Origin: Prevotella sp.
Lineage (GTDB): Bacteria > Bacteroidota > Bacteroidia > Bacteroidales > Bacteroidaceae
Length of the DNA stretch: 64,000 bases
Direction of reading: 5' to 3'
NCBI GenBank assembly: GCA_017443345.1
Contig: JAFSNR010000097.1
Coordinates: forward strand, 35,058-99,057
The position numbers were made by a program, and so were the translations under genes. Positions 25,085 to 33,370 of this stretch are shown here, in pieces. Each line of letters starts with the position of its first letter. Position 1 is the first letter of the stretch. The notes beneath the pieces are model-generated. The model was not told the DNA's origin. It made no database searches and worked only from the letters and a program-made list of their open reading frames with translations.

Positions 25085-26563
25085 ATGCTAACAATCAATA
25101 TGACAACAGAAGAAATCAAGAAGATCGTTGATGACGAGCGCGCTGAGCAGCTGACTGCCCGCCTGTGCCGTCATTGGGAGGTGGCTACAGAGCGACTCGA
25201 GGCACTGGTTCAGGATATCGAAGCCGAGATGGACACCTGCGTCGAGGCAGAGATCTATGCTGCCGTGATGAGGATGCAGAGCAGCATGATGGCACTGATG
25301 GAGTTGAACAAGATACCCACAGCCTTCCTGTTTGCTGAGTATCTCGACCGCGTGGCCCAAACTGTCGCGAACACCAGCATGCGCCAATCAGTGATGACGT
25401 TGGCACAGCGTCTGCTGAGTGGGATGCCCTCCAAGCAAAAGGACTCTTTCTTCGAACTCGTGACCCAGATGCTGAAACAGCACCTGACCCTGCCCAAGGA
25501 GCAACAGAAAGCCATCGAGCAGAAAGTGTTGCCCACGCAGCATGTCTTCGCTGTCTGCGCACAGTATCTGAATCCTGACGACCTGATGATGGTGGCCTCG
25601 ATTATTCAGAATGTGAACACAGAAAACGACAATCCAGAAGAGGTTATAGGCCATCTGAAGACGATGCGCCAGGCGATGGAGGAACTCGCCACCAAGATGA
25701 GCGAGAGCCTACAGATGATGCTGATCTGGCTGGTAATCCTCATGATGCTGCCTGGACTGATGGTGAAGATGATGCAGCAAAGCCGGACAAAGAGTCAGGC
25801 AATGGCCCTGCTATTAGAAAAGGTACTCACACGTGTGCGTAAGAGCAAGGCGTGGGACCTCTATTGGGAGGATCATCGCAAGACACTCCGAGTGGTGAAC
25901 GACAAGCTTTCGTGGAACGACATCATGACGACTGAACGCACCAGGGAGCGCGAGGAACTGGGCAAAGTGCCAGGAGGTCTGTTTGCCAAGTGGACGACTG
26001 ACCGCGAGGCCTTCTTCGAGGAGTTCCTCGATGCCCACCTCAGCGACGACGACCTGCGATACTTCGTCTTCCACCTCGCTGCACTCTATGAGATTGCCCG
26101 AGAGTTGGATCCCACCACGAAGTTTGGCGAAGAGCAACTGGTGTATGACGACTTGCAGCGTATTGGCGAGGCCGTCTTGGAGGCAGCCAGCAAACTCAAC
26201 GACCTGGTGGCTGAGGCTTGGTTCCCCCACTATGAAGCCATGTGGAAGGAGCTGATTGAGAACGAAACGATCTTCGCCCACCTGAAAGTGACGCGTAAGA
26301 GTCCGCACAACAACCTCTTCACTGCCCGTTTCTTCTGCCACTTGGTGGGAGAAATGAAAAAGAGTGCAGTCTTCGGTGCCCATTCCGACCATAATCTGGC
26401 TGAAAAACTCACAGATCCATATCATGTGGACACTTATCGTAAGAATATCCAGGAAGGTATGGGTAAAGAAACAGTAAAAATACAACGAATTTTTAAATCT
26501 ATCTACCTAAAGTACAACGACTTAGCGCATCCAAACAGCAGTTGCACCAAAAAGGGAAAATAA
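25085..26563 (+). CDS. Unknown protein with one central membrane segment
   Basis: 492 aa; family not recognised. The N-terminal ~200 residues are charged and helical, followed by a strongly hydrophobic, Met-rich stretch (LQMMLIWLVILMMLPGLMVKM, about residues 208-228) that could be a membrane anchor, then a second helical half with acidic clusters (LDAHLSDDDLRYFVFHL). There is no signal peptide and no enzyme motif. The start could be 25085 or the ATG at 25100. The preceding pair of large palindromes suggests tight control. The next gene is a primase-ATPase, so an accessory role in a mobile or defence module is possible but unproven. Confidence 0.6.
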   Translation: MLTINMTTEEIKKIVDDERAEQLTARLCRHWEVATERLEALVQDIEAEMDTCVEAEIYAAVMRMQSSMMALMELNKIPTAFLFAEYLDRVAQTVANTSMRQSVMTLAQRLLSGMPSKQKDSFFELVTQMLKQHLTLPKEQQKAIEQKVLPTQHVFAVCAQYLNPDDLMMVASIIQNVNTENDNPEEVIGHLKTMRQAMEELATKMSESLQMMLIWLVILMMLPGLMVKMMQQSRTKSQAMALLLEKVLTRVRKSKAWDLYWEDHRKTLRVVNDKLSWNDIMTTERTREREELGKVPGGLFAKWTTDREAFFEEFLDAHLSDDDLRYFVFHLAALYEIARELDPTTKFGEEQLVYDDLQRIGEAVLEAASKLNDLVAEAWFPHYEAMWKELIENETIFAHLKVTRKSPHNNLFTARFFCHLVGEMKKSAVFGAHSDHNLAEKLTDPYHVDTYRKNIQEGMGKETVKIQRIFKSIYLKYNDLAHPNSSCTKKGK

Positions 26564-26582
26564 TCCCACTTTTATAGTGCAA
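26542..26582. repeat. Interrupted inverted repeat at the end of the 492-aa gene
   Basis: TTGCAC (26542-26547) with GTGCAA (26577-26582) and an inner AGGGA/TCCC stem around the stop codon. It may act as a weak terminator or attenuator before the primase gene. Confidence 0.4.
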
Positions 26583-26628
26583 TTCCCCTTGCGAAATTTG
26601 CCGCCGTAATCAATCGAAAGGAAAGATT

Positions 26629-28791
26629 ATGGTACAAATGAGCAATTCATTTAGCGGCAAGCCTCGCCAGGCGAGCATGGCTGCTTACCGCCAACTGCTG
26701 GCGGAGAATCACGTGGAGGAAATCCTCCAGGATGTGAAGCAGAACAAAAATTTGGATCGCAAGAAGGAATTGCCTGTATGGCTGCCTCTTGCAGAGTGTT
26801 TTAGTAATGGTACGCGTAAGGCCGAAGACGCTCAGCCCTCAGGACTCTACTTCCTCGATATCGACGAGAAAGGCCTGACAGAGCAGCTTTGGAATAAGGT
26901 ACGCGAGGAGAACCTCATTGAGGAATTCCGAATCGTGTACTTTGCCGAGAGTGCTGGAGGTGGAACCCACATCTGGGCTTGGCGCACACCAGGACTATCT
27001 ATCGAGGAGGACATCCAGAAGCTGGCGAGTCGGCTGGGTGTCAGTTACGACTCGCATGTAACAGATCTGGCCCGTTGCTGTTTCATGGTTTCTGAGCAGT
27101 ATGTGAAGCTGTTGGATCCTGTGGTCTTTGAGCCTCTGAGTGAGGAGCTGCGTGAACTCTATGCCACACCTATTATTAATAAGGTGGAGCCGACGGAGAC
27201 GAAGAATTCTCAATTGTCAATTATCAATTCTCAATTGTCAATGAATTACAAGGGCATTCCTTACGAAAAGATTGTTCAGGCCTTGCTCTGGAAGTTGGGT
27301 TACGGCGATGCTCCTGCCGAGGGTGAGCGCAATACGGCCCTCTACACCATGAGCCGTTATCTGCGATTCATCTGCGATTTCGACGAACAGAAGCTCTTCC
27401 AGATTCTGCCCCATTGGGGATTGGCTGACCACGAGGTGCTCTCCACCATCAAGAGTGCTGTGGGCAGTGTCCGTCCCACAGAGATGCCTTCGCAGATGAA
27501 AGATGTTCTCGCATTCTTGGGTGCGGCTGGGGAAGATGGGACCGAGGAATCGGATGAATCTCTCGCTACACCCGTCAATCAAGAGTTGCCTGGTATTCTT
27601 CAGGATCTGGCCGATCATGCTCCAGAGGAGTTCAAGGAGGCGACGCTGATCGCTGCGATGCCCATGCTAGGCACATTGGCAACAAGTGTTCGAGCCAAGT
27701 ATCGCGATGGAAAGTTGAACTCTCCGAGTTTCATCGTCGATATCGAGGCACCTCAGGCCACAGGTAAGTCGTTCGTCGACAATGAGTTCGAGCTGCTGAT
27801 GGACCCCATCATCAAGCAGGACGAGGTGGAATGGCAGAAGGAGATTGAGTACTCGTTGGCCAAGAAGGATGGTCAGGAGGTGGAAAATCCCTGCTCCAAC
27901 ATCCGCATCATCGAGCCCAACATTGGTGTATCGGCCTTCTTGGAGCGAGCCCTCTATGCCAAAGGCAAGCATCTCTTCACCTATGCCCCTGAGATTGAGA
28001 CGGTGCTGAAGAACAACAAGGGTGGTGCATGGACGGAGAAGAACGATCTGTTCCGACTCGCCTACGATAACAAACCTTGGGGTCAGCATCGCATCTCGAA
28101 GGACTCGTTCTCTGGTAAGGTTACCTTGTTTTATAACATGGTGATGTGTGGAACGCCCAACAAGTGCCGGGCCTTCTTTGCGGATGCCGAGAGTGGTTTG
28201 GTGAGCCGAGTAACACCTGTACAGTTGCCCGACATGATTGGTGCCAAGATGCCAGAGTTCAAGGTCTGGACCAAGGAGGAAGAAGAGAAGGTGAAGCGTC
28301 TGTGTCTCTGCTTGATGGACGAGGAGGGCGAGGTGGATCTGCCTCTCATCAACCAGGCCATCGAGGAGTGGGACGAGTCGAAGCGTCAGGAGTATCTGCA
28401 AACGCTACGACCTTCGATTGATGTGCTTCGTCGTCGAGCTGCCCTCAACGGTTTCCGAGCAGGTTTGGTTGCCTATCTGCTGGAAGGTCGTCAGGAGACG
28501 GAGCGTGCCATCAAGTTTGCCCTCTGGTATGCTGAGCGTTGTTTCTACTACCAGTTGCTGATCTATGGCGACAAGATAGACGCCCTGCACAACGGCCAAC
28601 TGAGTCTACAGGCCTCGAAGGGCAATATCCGCTATCTGGATATCCTGCCCAAGGAGTTCACCAAGGAGGATCTAGTGAGCCTGCGCCTCTCCAACAACGA
28701 GTCGCCCGTGGTGAAAACCATCATCTGTCGCTGGGTCAAAGAGAAGATGGTCGAGAAAATCGGTACCAACCTCTGGCGAAAGTGCTCTTAA
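26629..28791 (+). CDS. BT4734-type primase-like / DUF3987 ATPase protein
   Basis: 720 aa, two modules. Residues ~1-175 match the BT4734/VirE-N domain, with the acidic LYFLDIDEKG and SAGGGTHIWAW patterns of archaeo-eukaryotic primase folds. Residues ~300-715 match DUF3987, with a Walker A-like EAPQATGKSF. Such proteins are spread through Bacteroidetes chromosomes and elements and are thought to act as primase-helicases. The linker carries NSQLSIINSQLSM, encoded by five heptamers, which is unlikely to be part of either fold. A weak -7 element (GAAATTTGC, 26593-26601) lies upstream. Confidence 0.75.
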   Translation: MVQMSNSFSGKPRQASMAAYRQLLAENHVEEILQDVKQNKNLDRKKELPVWLPLAECFSNGTRKAEDAQPSGLYFLDIDEKGLTEQLWNKVREENLIEEFRIVYFAESAGGGTHIWAWRTPGLSIEEDIQKLASRLGVSYDSHVTDLARCCFMVSEQYVKLLDPVVFEPLSEELRELYATPIINKVEPTETKNSQLSIINSQLSMNYKGIPYEKIVQALLWKLGYGDAPAEGERNTALYTMSRYLRFICDFDEQKLFQILPHWGLADHEVLSTIKSAVGSVRPTEMPSQMKDVLAFLGAAGEDGTEESDESLATPVNQELPGILQDLADHAPEEFKEATLIAAMPMLGTLATSVRAKYRDGKLNSPSFIVDIEAPQATGKSFVDNEFELLMDPIIKQDEVEWQKEIEYSLAKKDGQEVENPCSNIRIIEPNIGVSAFLERALYAKGKHLFTYAPEIETVLKNNKGGAWTEKNDLFRLAYDNKPWGQHRISKDSFSGKVTLFYNMVMCGTPNKCRAFFADAESGLVSRVTPVQLPDMIGAKMPEFKVWTKEEEEKVKRLCLCLMDEEGEVDLPLINQAIEEWDESKRQEYLQTLRPSIDVLRRRAALNGFRAGLVAYLLEGRQETERAIKFALWYAERCFYYQLLIYGDKIDALHNGQLSLQASKGNIRYLDILPKEFTKEDLVSLRLSNNESPVVKTIICRWVKEKMVEKIGTNLWRKCS
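27210..27244. repeat. Heptamer repeat inside the primase gene, 5 units
   Basis: TCAATTG, TCAATTA, TCAATTC, TCAATTG, TCAATGA without interruption; 35 bp, so it shifts the frame by two over its length yet stays open, encoding an interdomain linker. Confidence 0.8.
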
Positions 28792-28801
28792 ACAAAAGGT
28801 G

Positions 28802-28834
28802 AAGCCGGATGCGATTTGCATCCGGCTTTTTTTA
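28802..28834. terminator. Bidirectional terminator between the primase and ATPase genes
   Basis: AAGCCGGATGC (28802-28812) and GCATCCGGCTT (28818-28828), 5-nt loop, then a run of T. Confidence 0.85.
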
Positions 28835-28838
28835 TTCT

Positions 28839-29969
28839 TTACATAAAACGTTGCCTGAACCAAAGAGAGAAAACAGGGTCTGTAATATAGAGTTGACGCA
28901 TTTCTGAATAGATAAGATCACGCTCGATAAGGGCATCACGTAGGCGCACCATATTAGAGGGACTGCCCAAGTCAAACTGGCTACGCACATTCTTCTCATT
29001 GTAGCCTGAGTGTATGCCAGAAACAATGGCACGTAGCAAATTCATCTGATAGCCAGAAAGTGGCTCTATCTGTTGCATATAAAGAGCCTCGTTGGTACTT
29101 ATCAATTCCTTAATGGCTAATGGCAACAATTCATCTGTTGCTGTTCCACCTTGAGGCGTATGGTTTAAGACAATGGAAGCCAAATGCTGAACGTATGAAG
29201 GATAAAGCTCAACTGACTCACAGATCTTTGTAGCCAACTCTTCAGATAGATGTCGACCTGCGCTCTCGAAATGGCTAACGATATAGCCTGTCCAGTCGGA
29301 TATAGGAATCTTCTGTAGCCACATCAAGTCACCAAACTGATAGAACGGCATACTTCGATTAAGGAATATCTTACTCATCATGTGACGTTTGCTGCCAAAA
29401 AGACAATAAGACGTATAGTGGTGATGCTGCCAGACGGAACGTAGCCTTGCCTGAACAGTCTTAGTATCCTCAAATTCGCCTACTTGTTGAAACTCGTCAA
29501 TACATACAACTATGTGACGGTCTTTGCGCTTGGCAATCACCTCAACCATATTCAGTATTTCTTCTGGGTTATGCGTTTCAGGAGTGATGCCAAGAGACAC
29601 GCTGATATCAGAGTTTGGATTTACGGGAAAGTGGATTCTAGGCGTGAGCCTTGTTAGAAAATCTTTGGCCTCATCCATCCACAACTGAACTTTGGTAGCC
29701 GTCTGTTTCAATACCGCTGCTGCCAAGACATTATAGAAATCGTATTCGCTCTTACAGCCAAATATATCCAATCGAACAGTAATGATATCGCTACCCTCTA
29801 ACTGTCGGCATACATGATCCACCAATGATGTTTTGCCCCAACGACGAGGAGATATCAAAATAGAGTTGATACCATTCTCAAAATTCTGTTTCAGGCGACG
29901 GGTTTCTTCCTCACGTCCTGTGAAATTGTAGTCTGTAACGGCTACTCCATAAACAAAACTTTTCTCCAT
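28839..29969 (-). CDS. ATP-binding protein, archaeal-ATPase type (AAA)
   Basis: 376 aa. An N-terminal FTGREEETRRLKQNF block precedes Walker A SPRRWGKTS (residues 40-48); Walker B is VVCIDEFQQ near 170, followed by a sensor-like FGSKRHMM. The C-terminus (about 290-376) has a winged-helix pattern (MNLLRAIVSGIHSGYNEKNV...SPSNMVRLRDALIERDLI), so the protein may bind its own operator. Physiological role unknown; these STAND-like ATPases are abundant in Bacteroidetes. Tandem palindromes lie over its promoter. The 31.9-kb gene is a paralogue. Confidence 0.78.
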   Translation of the reverse strand: MEKSFVYGVAVTDYNFTGREEETRRLKQNFENGINSILISPRRWGKTSLVDHVCRQLEGSDIITVRLDIFGCKSEYDFYNVLAAAVLKQTATKVQLWMDEAKDFLTRLTPRIHFPVNPNSDISVSLGITPETHNPEEILNMVEVIAKRKDRHIVVCIDEFQQVGEFEDTKTVQARLRSVWQHHHYTSYCLFGSKRHMMSKIFLNRSMPFYQFGDLMWLQKIPISDWTGYIVSHFESAGRHLSEELATKICESVELYPSYVQHLASIVLNHTPQGGTATDELLPLAIKELISTNEALYMQQIEPLSGYQMNLLRAIVSGIHSGYNEKNVRSQFDLGSPSNMVRLRDALIERDLIYSEMRQLYITDPVFSLWFRQRFM

Positions 29970-29987
29970 AACTTACTGAATTTGAGG

Positions 29988-29996
29988 ACAAAGATA
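29988..29996 (-). promoter_or_regulatory. -7 element of the 28.8-kb ATPase gene
   Basis: TATCTTTGT on the minus strand, 19 bp before the start codon. Confidence 0.6.
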
Positions 29997-30010
29997 GTGA
30001 AAAAGATGCA

Positions 30011-30045
30011 ATTTCACAAACTTGTGAATCACAAACTTGTGAAAT
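30011..30045. promoter_or_regulatory. Tandem palindromes over the -33 region of the ATPase gene
   Basis: Two adjacent copies of CACAAACTTGTGAA, each a near-palindrome (TTCACAA and TTGTGAA arms), within the region expected to hold the -33 box. Likely operator. Confidence 0.6.
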
Positions 30046-30109
30046 TTAAGAATTATTATATCATCGAATCAATTCGCAGATCTTGCACTAATCTTCTCTG
30101 CGCCATTCA

Positions 30110-31354
30110 TCAAAACTTTGATATTGGAATTACATTTATCTTATACCCGTCTTTTTCTATGGTGCGCTCATCGTTGTTCGTGACGATGACAAGATTGTCG
30201 CACTTTAGTTCCCCAGCACATTCAACAAGGCTGTCCACCTCTCGTTTTTCTGTCTTAGGACTGCTCATGTCATAGCACACTTGTACCAGGCGTTCTACAT
30301 GGGGCCCTTTCCGCAAAACGAAATCCACCTCCTTATCGTTACGTGAGCGATAATAGAACATAGTCTTGTCTGTGTCGTATCCTCGTCGTATCAGTTCGAT
30401 GAACACTTGGTTCTCCATCAGACGCCCCAAGTTCTCACTCAATGCGAATGCTTTGGCAGCCACAAAACCGTTGTCCACCACATAGACCTTTCGTGGAGCC
30501 TTCTTCATCAACTTCAGTTTGTTATTATATCGGGGCAGAAAATAGAAGAGGTATGGTTCATGCAGATAGTCCATGAACTTCTTGGTGGTGTTGACACTTG
30601 CAAATCCCAGTTCTTCTGTCAGATCGTTGGCAGTAACAGGATTACAGAAGTTTGAGACCAGATACATGGCCAGATTGTTCAAATCCGTGATGTTTCGGAC
30701 GTTATGGCGCTTAGCCACATCTTTCCATACGATAGAGTCAAACAGCGTATCGAGATAGCTACGTGTCAATTGTCGCGATGCCACCACCTCTGGATAGCCG
30801 CCATTTCTCATATAGTCATCCGTCAACACAGAGGCATCCGTTTGCTGCTCTGGTTTCAGCGCCTTGAGGTCGATTTTGTTCCAGTCGAAAAACTCTTCAA
30901 GGCTGAAGGGCAGCATCTCCACCTGAAGATACTTGCCTGTCAGCACCGTTGCCATCTCACTGCTAAGCATTTTTGCATTGCTACCGGTGATAACAAGATT
31001 CTTCCCCAAACGATAGAGTTCGCTGACCCACAAATCCCATGCATCAAGGTTCTGAACCTCGTCAAGCAGAATATATTCGTAGCCAGGATAAACATCGTCC
31101 AACATCCGCATAACAAGGTTTGCATCCCAAGCGTCCAACAGCGGCTGAATGTCGAAGTTCAGGTAGGCGAAATTCTTGTTTCGAAGCATCAGTAACGCCT
31201 GAGTAGATTTGCCAACACGTCGAGGGCCTGTTATCAATTTAATAAGGTGACTGCTCAGCAACGTGTCTGCATCCTGGCTGTTCCGGCGCGTCAGATAAGG
31301 ACGCGATAATAGTTCATCACGCTCCTTTCGTTGGTTCAGAATGATTGTCTTCAT
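30110..31354 (-). CDS. ATP-binding protein, AAA_14/DUF4143 type
   Basis: 414 aa. Walker A ITGPRRVGKST (residues 41-51), Walker B YILLDEVQNLDAWDLWV near 98, ITGSNAKMLSSEMATVLTGKYLQVEMLPFSLEEFFDW, all typical of AAA_14, then the DUF4143 C-terminal domain with a nuclease-like KEVDFVLRKG motif (residues ~355-365). Function is not established; often found in strain-variable regions. A weak -7-like TAATTTTAC lies at 31379-31387, and a GCATAAA/TTTATGC palindrome at 31418-31432. Confidence 0.82.
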   Translation of the reverse strand: MKTIILNQRKERDELLSRPYLTRRNSQDADTLLSSHLIKLITGPRRVGKSTQALLMLRNKNFAYLNFDIQPLLDAWDANLVMRMLDDVYPGYEYILLDEVQNLDAWDLWVSELYRLGKNLVITGSNAKMLSSEMATVLTGKYLQVEMLPFSLEEFFDWNKIDLKALKPEQQTDASVLTDDYMRNGGYPEVVASRQLTRSYLDTLFDSIVWKDVAKRHNVRNITDLNNLAMYLVSNFCNPVTANDLTEELGFASVNTTKKFMDYLHEPYLFYFLPRYNNKLKLMKKAPRKVYVVDNGFVAAKAFALSENLGRLMENQVFIELIRRGYDTDKTMFYYRSRNDKEVDFVLRKGPHVERLVQVCYDMSSPKTEKREVDSLVECAGELKCDNLVIVTNNDERTIEKDGYKINVIPISKF

Positions 31355-31482
31355 ACTTTTTATATCTTTATTTCGCCGGTAAAATTACTATTTTTTATTC
31401 AATTATATATGTATATTGCATAAATTTTATGCTTTTTTATGCAGTACGAAGTGCTTGTTGAGTATTTTTTGAGTAAATACTA

Positions 31483-31818
31483 TCAGAAGCCTATTTTATG
31501 CCTATGCGGTGTATCCAATTGTTCTTCTTTCCCGAAACCAAGCAGAATCTCCAAAGGTTTTCCTGTATCACCATGCAAAATGCTGTTGATGGAGTATTTG
31601 CGAGCCACGTTCTCTATCTGACCGCCACTGAAGTCGAACTTGCTGGCCAATTCGTATGCATCTTGTTCACAGAGATCGGATATCAACTTAGCCAAATACT
31701 TGATTTCCTGCTTGGCCTTGTTCATAAAGGTCTTGCTCATCTTGGAGTCTCTCGACGACTCCACTACGCGCTCCAATGCTTGGAGCAATGTCATTTCATT
31801 CTTTACTGTTCTTGCCAT
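31483..31818 (-). CDS. Shrunken AAA+ ATPase remnant
   Basis: 111 aa. The N-terminal part (MTLLQALERVVESSRDSKMSKTFMNKAKQEIKYLA) reads like the start of a long Bacteroidetes AAA+ protein. The C-terminal part (ELASKFDFSGGQIENVARKYSINSIL) is the helical lid that normally follows sensor 2, yet no Walker A or B lies between. The simplest reading is an in-frame internal deletion of about 300 residues. Whether it is still made is unknown. An inverted repeat TTGATGT/ACATCAA (31830-31836, 31852-31858) lies just upstream. Confidence 0.5.
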   Translation of the reverse strand: MARTVKNEMTLLQALERVVESSRDSKMSKTFMNKAKQEIKYLAKLISDLCEQDAYELASKFDFSGGQIENVARKYSINSILHGDTGKPLEILLGFGKEEQLDTPHRHKIGF

Positions 31819-31888
31819 ACTTTTTTCGTTTGATGTATCCCTAATATAGACACATCAAGCGAAATATTCAAAAAACAGGGCAACTTTT

Positions 31889-33001
31889 TTACGTCTTACT
31901 AAGCCACTCTGACATAAACTTATCGTAAACCTCATAAACGCCTTGCTGATGAGTTAGCAATTGTTTCTCCACGAGAGTCCTTGCCGACTTCTGCACACTG
32001 CTAGCGGAAGAAAGATGGTATCGTTTGACAAATGTGCCCCCCGTAATCTGCCTGGCTTTGCCTTCACAACTGACAGCAACAAGCAGGTCACGCTGACGTG
32101 CTGTCAATTGATATAGTAAATCTTTATAAGCCTCTTCATTCTGATTAATAATTTGTTGTACCGCCTTATCAACATCACTAACTACAACATTGTCCTTTGT
32201 TGCAAATAGCTGGTTAAGCACCTTTTGCAAATACCAGGTTGTACCATCAAACCGTTCATAGATAGCACTTACTACGCCATCGGCAATCTGCTTCCCAGCC
32301 TTTTCAAAATGATTTTTTGCAAAGGACTCATACTCTTGCAGTGCTACAGGCTTCAAAAACATCAGCGAAACGCTTTGGTAAAAAGGCCTTGCAGGCGACG
32401 AGAACATTTCACTCATCATGCTTTTCTGCGACCCTGAGAATACAAAGACGGCATTACGGCAATCCTGTACATAGGTTCTCATCAGTTCTTCTATGTTCTG
32501 CTCAGGGTAGTCGGCAATTGCCTGAAACTCGTCGATGGCAACAATACACTTTTTGTCTGCCGACTTCAGATAATTGAAAATCTCTTCCAAGGTAAAGTTA
32601 GGCGATTTAATATCCCCCACTCCTATATTCCAACTAGCATTGCCCTGTCCGTCGAAAGAGATGCCTGTGCGCAGAGATGTCACAAAACGCAAAAAACCGT
32701 CGATGGCAGATTGCCCACGTGGTTTCAGCCGATTTACGATACCTTGTCCCATACGATATACCATATCCTGCAGATTCTTGGTGGCATAGATATCTATCAG
32801 AAAGGTATAATATCGGTCTTGTATTTCCTTCTGGGCAAAGCAATGGTGAATGAGTCCTGTTTTGCCCATACGTCGTGGTGAGATAAGTGCTGTATGATTG
32901 CCATTGGTTAACAACGAAACCAACTCCTGAGTCTCAGATCTACGATCACAGAAATATGCAGCCGACTCGTAGCCATAGGTGATGAAAGGATTCTCTATCA
33001 T
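31889..33001 (-). CDS. ATP-binding protein, archaeal-ATPase type (AAA), paralogue
   Basis: 370 aa from the ATG at 33001 (MIENPFITYGYESAAYFCDR). A TTG 36 nt upstream overlaps the promoter and is rejected. Walker A SPRRMGKTG (residues 41-49), Walker B CIVAIDEFQAIADYPEQN near 155, and a C-terminal winged-helix pattern (LTARQRDLLVAVSCEGKARQITGGTFVKRYHLSSASSVQKSARTLVEKQLL). Same architecture as the 28.8-kb gene but clearly diverged. Function unknown. Confidence 0.78.
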   Translation of the reverse strand: MIENPFITYGYESAAYFCDRRSETQELVSLLTNGNHTALISPRRMGKTGLIHHCFAQKEIQDRYYTFLIDIYATKNLQDMVYRMGQGIVNRLKPRGQSAIDGFLRFVTSLRTGISFDGQGNASWNIGVGDIKSPNFTLEEIFNYLKSADKKCIVAIDEFQAIADYPEQNIEELMRTYVQDCRNAVFVFSGSQKSMMSEMFSSPARPFYQSVSLMFLKPVALQEYESFAKNHFEKAGKQIADGVVSAIYERFDGTTWYLQKVLNQLFATKDNVVVSDVDKAVQQIINQNEEAYKDLLYQLTARQRDLLVAVSCEGKARQITGGTFVKRYHLSSASSVQKSARTLVEKQLLTHQQGVYEVYDKFMSEWLSKT

Positions 33002-33025
33002 AATCAGAATGGATGTTTTGACGCT

Positions 33026-33034
33026 GCAAATATA
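33026..33034 (-). promoter_or_regulatory. -7 element of the 31.9-kb ATPase gene
   Basis: TATATTTGC on the minus strand, exact match, 25 bp before the start. Confidence 0.7.
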
Positions 33035-33060
33035 CAAGTTATTATTTGAAATTCAAAACA

Positions 33061-33093
33061 ATTATCCAAAAAAGATTATCCATTTTGGATAAT
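33061..33093. promoter_or_regulatory. Palindrome upstream of the 31.9-kb ATPase gene
   Basis: ATTATCCA at 33061-33068 repeats at 33075-33082, and the second copy forms a perfect inverted repeat with TGGATAAT (33086-33093) around TTT. Different sequence from the operator of the paralogue. Confidence 0.55.
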
Positions 33094-33105
33094 TTGTATA
33101 ATTAT

Positions 33106-33366
33106 CTATAATTTATTGTTCAACACCTTTAGGATTCTTTCTAGTTTCTCTATGCGTGTACCTCCCGACTTCGTGACGATAATCTCTGCGCTCCACCCTA
33201 TCAGATCACCAACGGCACTACTGGAAAGCGTCGTGATCTTCTTTCCATTCGTATCGTATACATGATACCAGCTGCCAGCATTATCGATATAGGATATCTG
33301 CCTCTGCTGAGCTACAGCGATATTGGCAAATAACAATGCCAAGAAAAATAAAAAGTATTTCTTCAT
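33106..33366 (-). CDS. Small exported protein of unknown function
   Basis: 86 aa from the ATG at 33366, chosen because it begins a signal peptide (MKKYFLFFLALLFANIAVAQ); an upstream start would put 28 unrelated residues before it. The mature ~66 residues contain ISYIDNAGSWYHVYDTNGKKITTL, two short beta strands likely to form a small domain. It lies 4 bp after the AbiEii toxin gene, possibly co-transcribed. No function recognised. Confidence 0.6.
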   Translation of the reverse strand: MKKYFLFFLALLFANIAVAQQRQISYIDNAGSWYHVYDTNGKKITTLSSSAVGDLIGWSAEIIVTKSGGTRIEKLERILKVLNNKL

Positions 33367-33370
33367 CACT

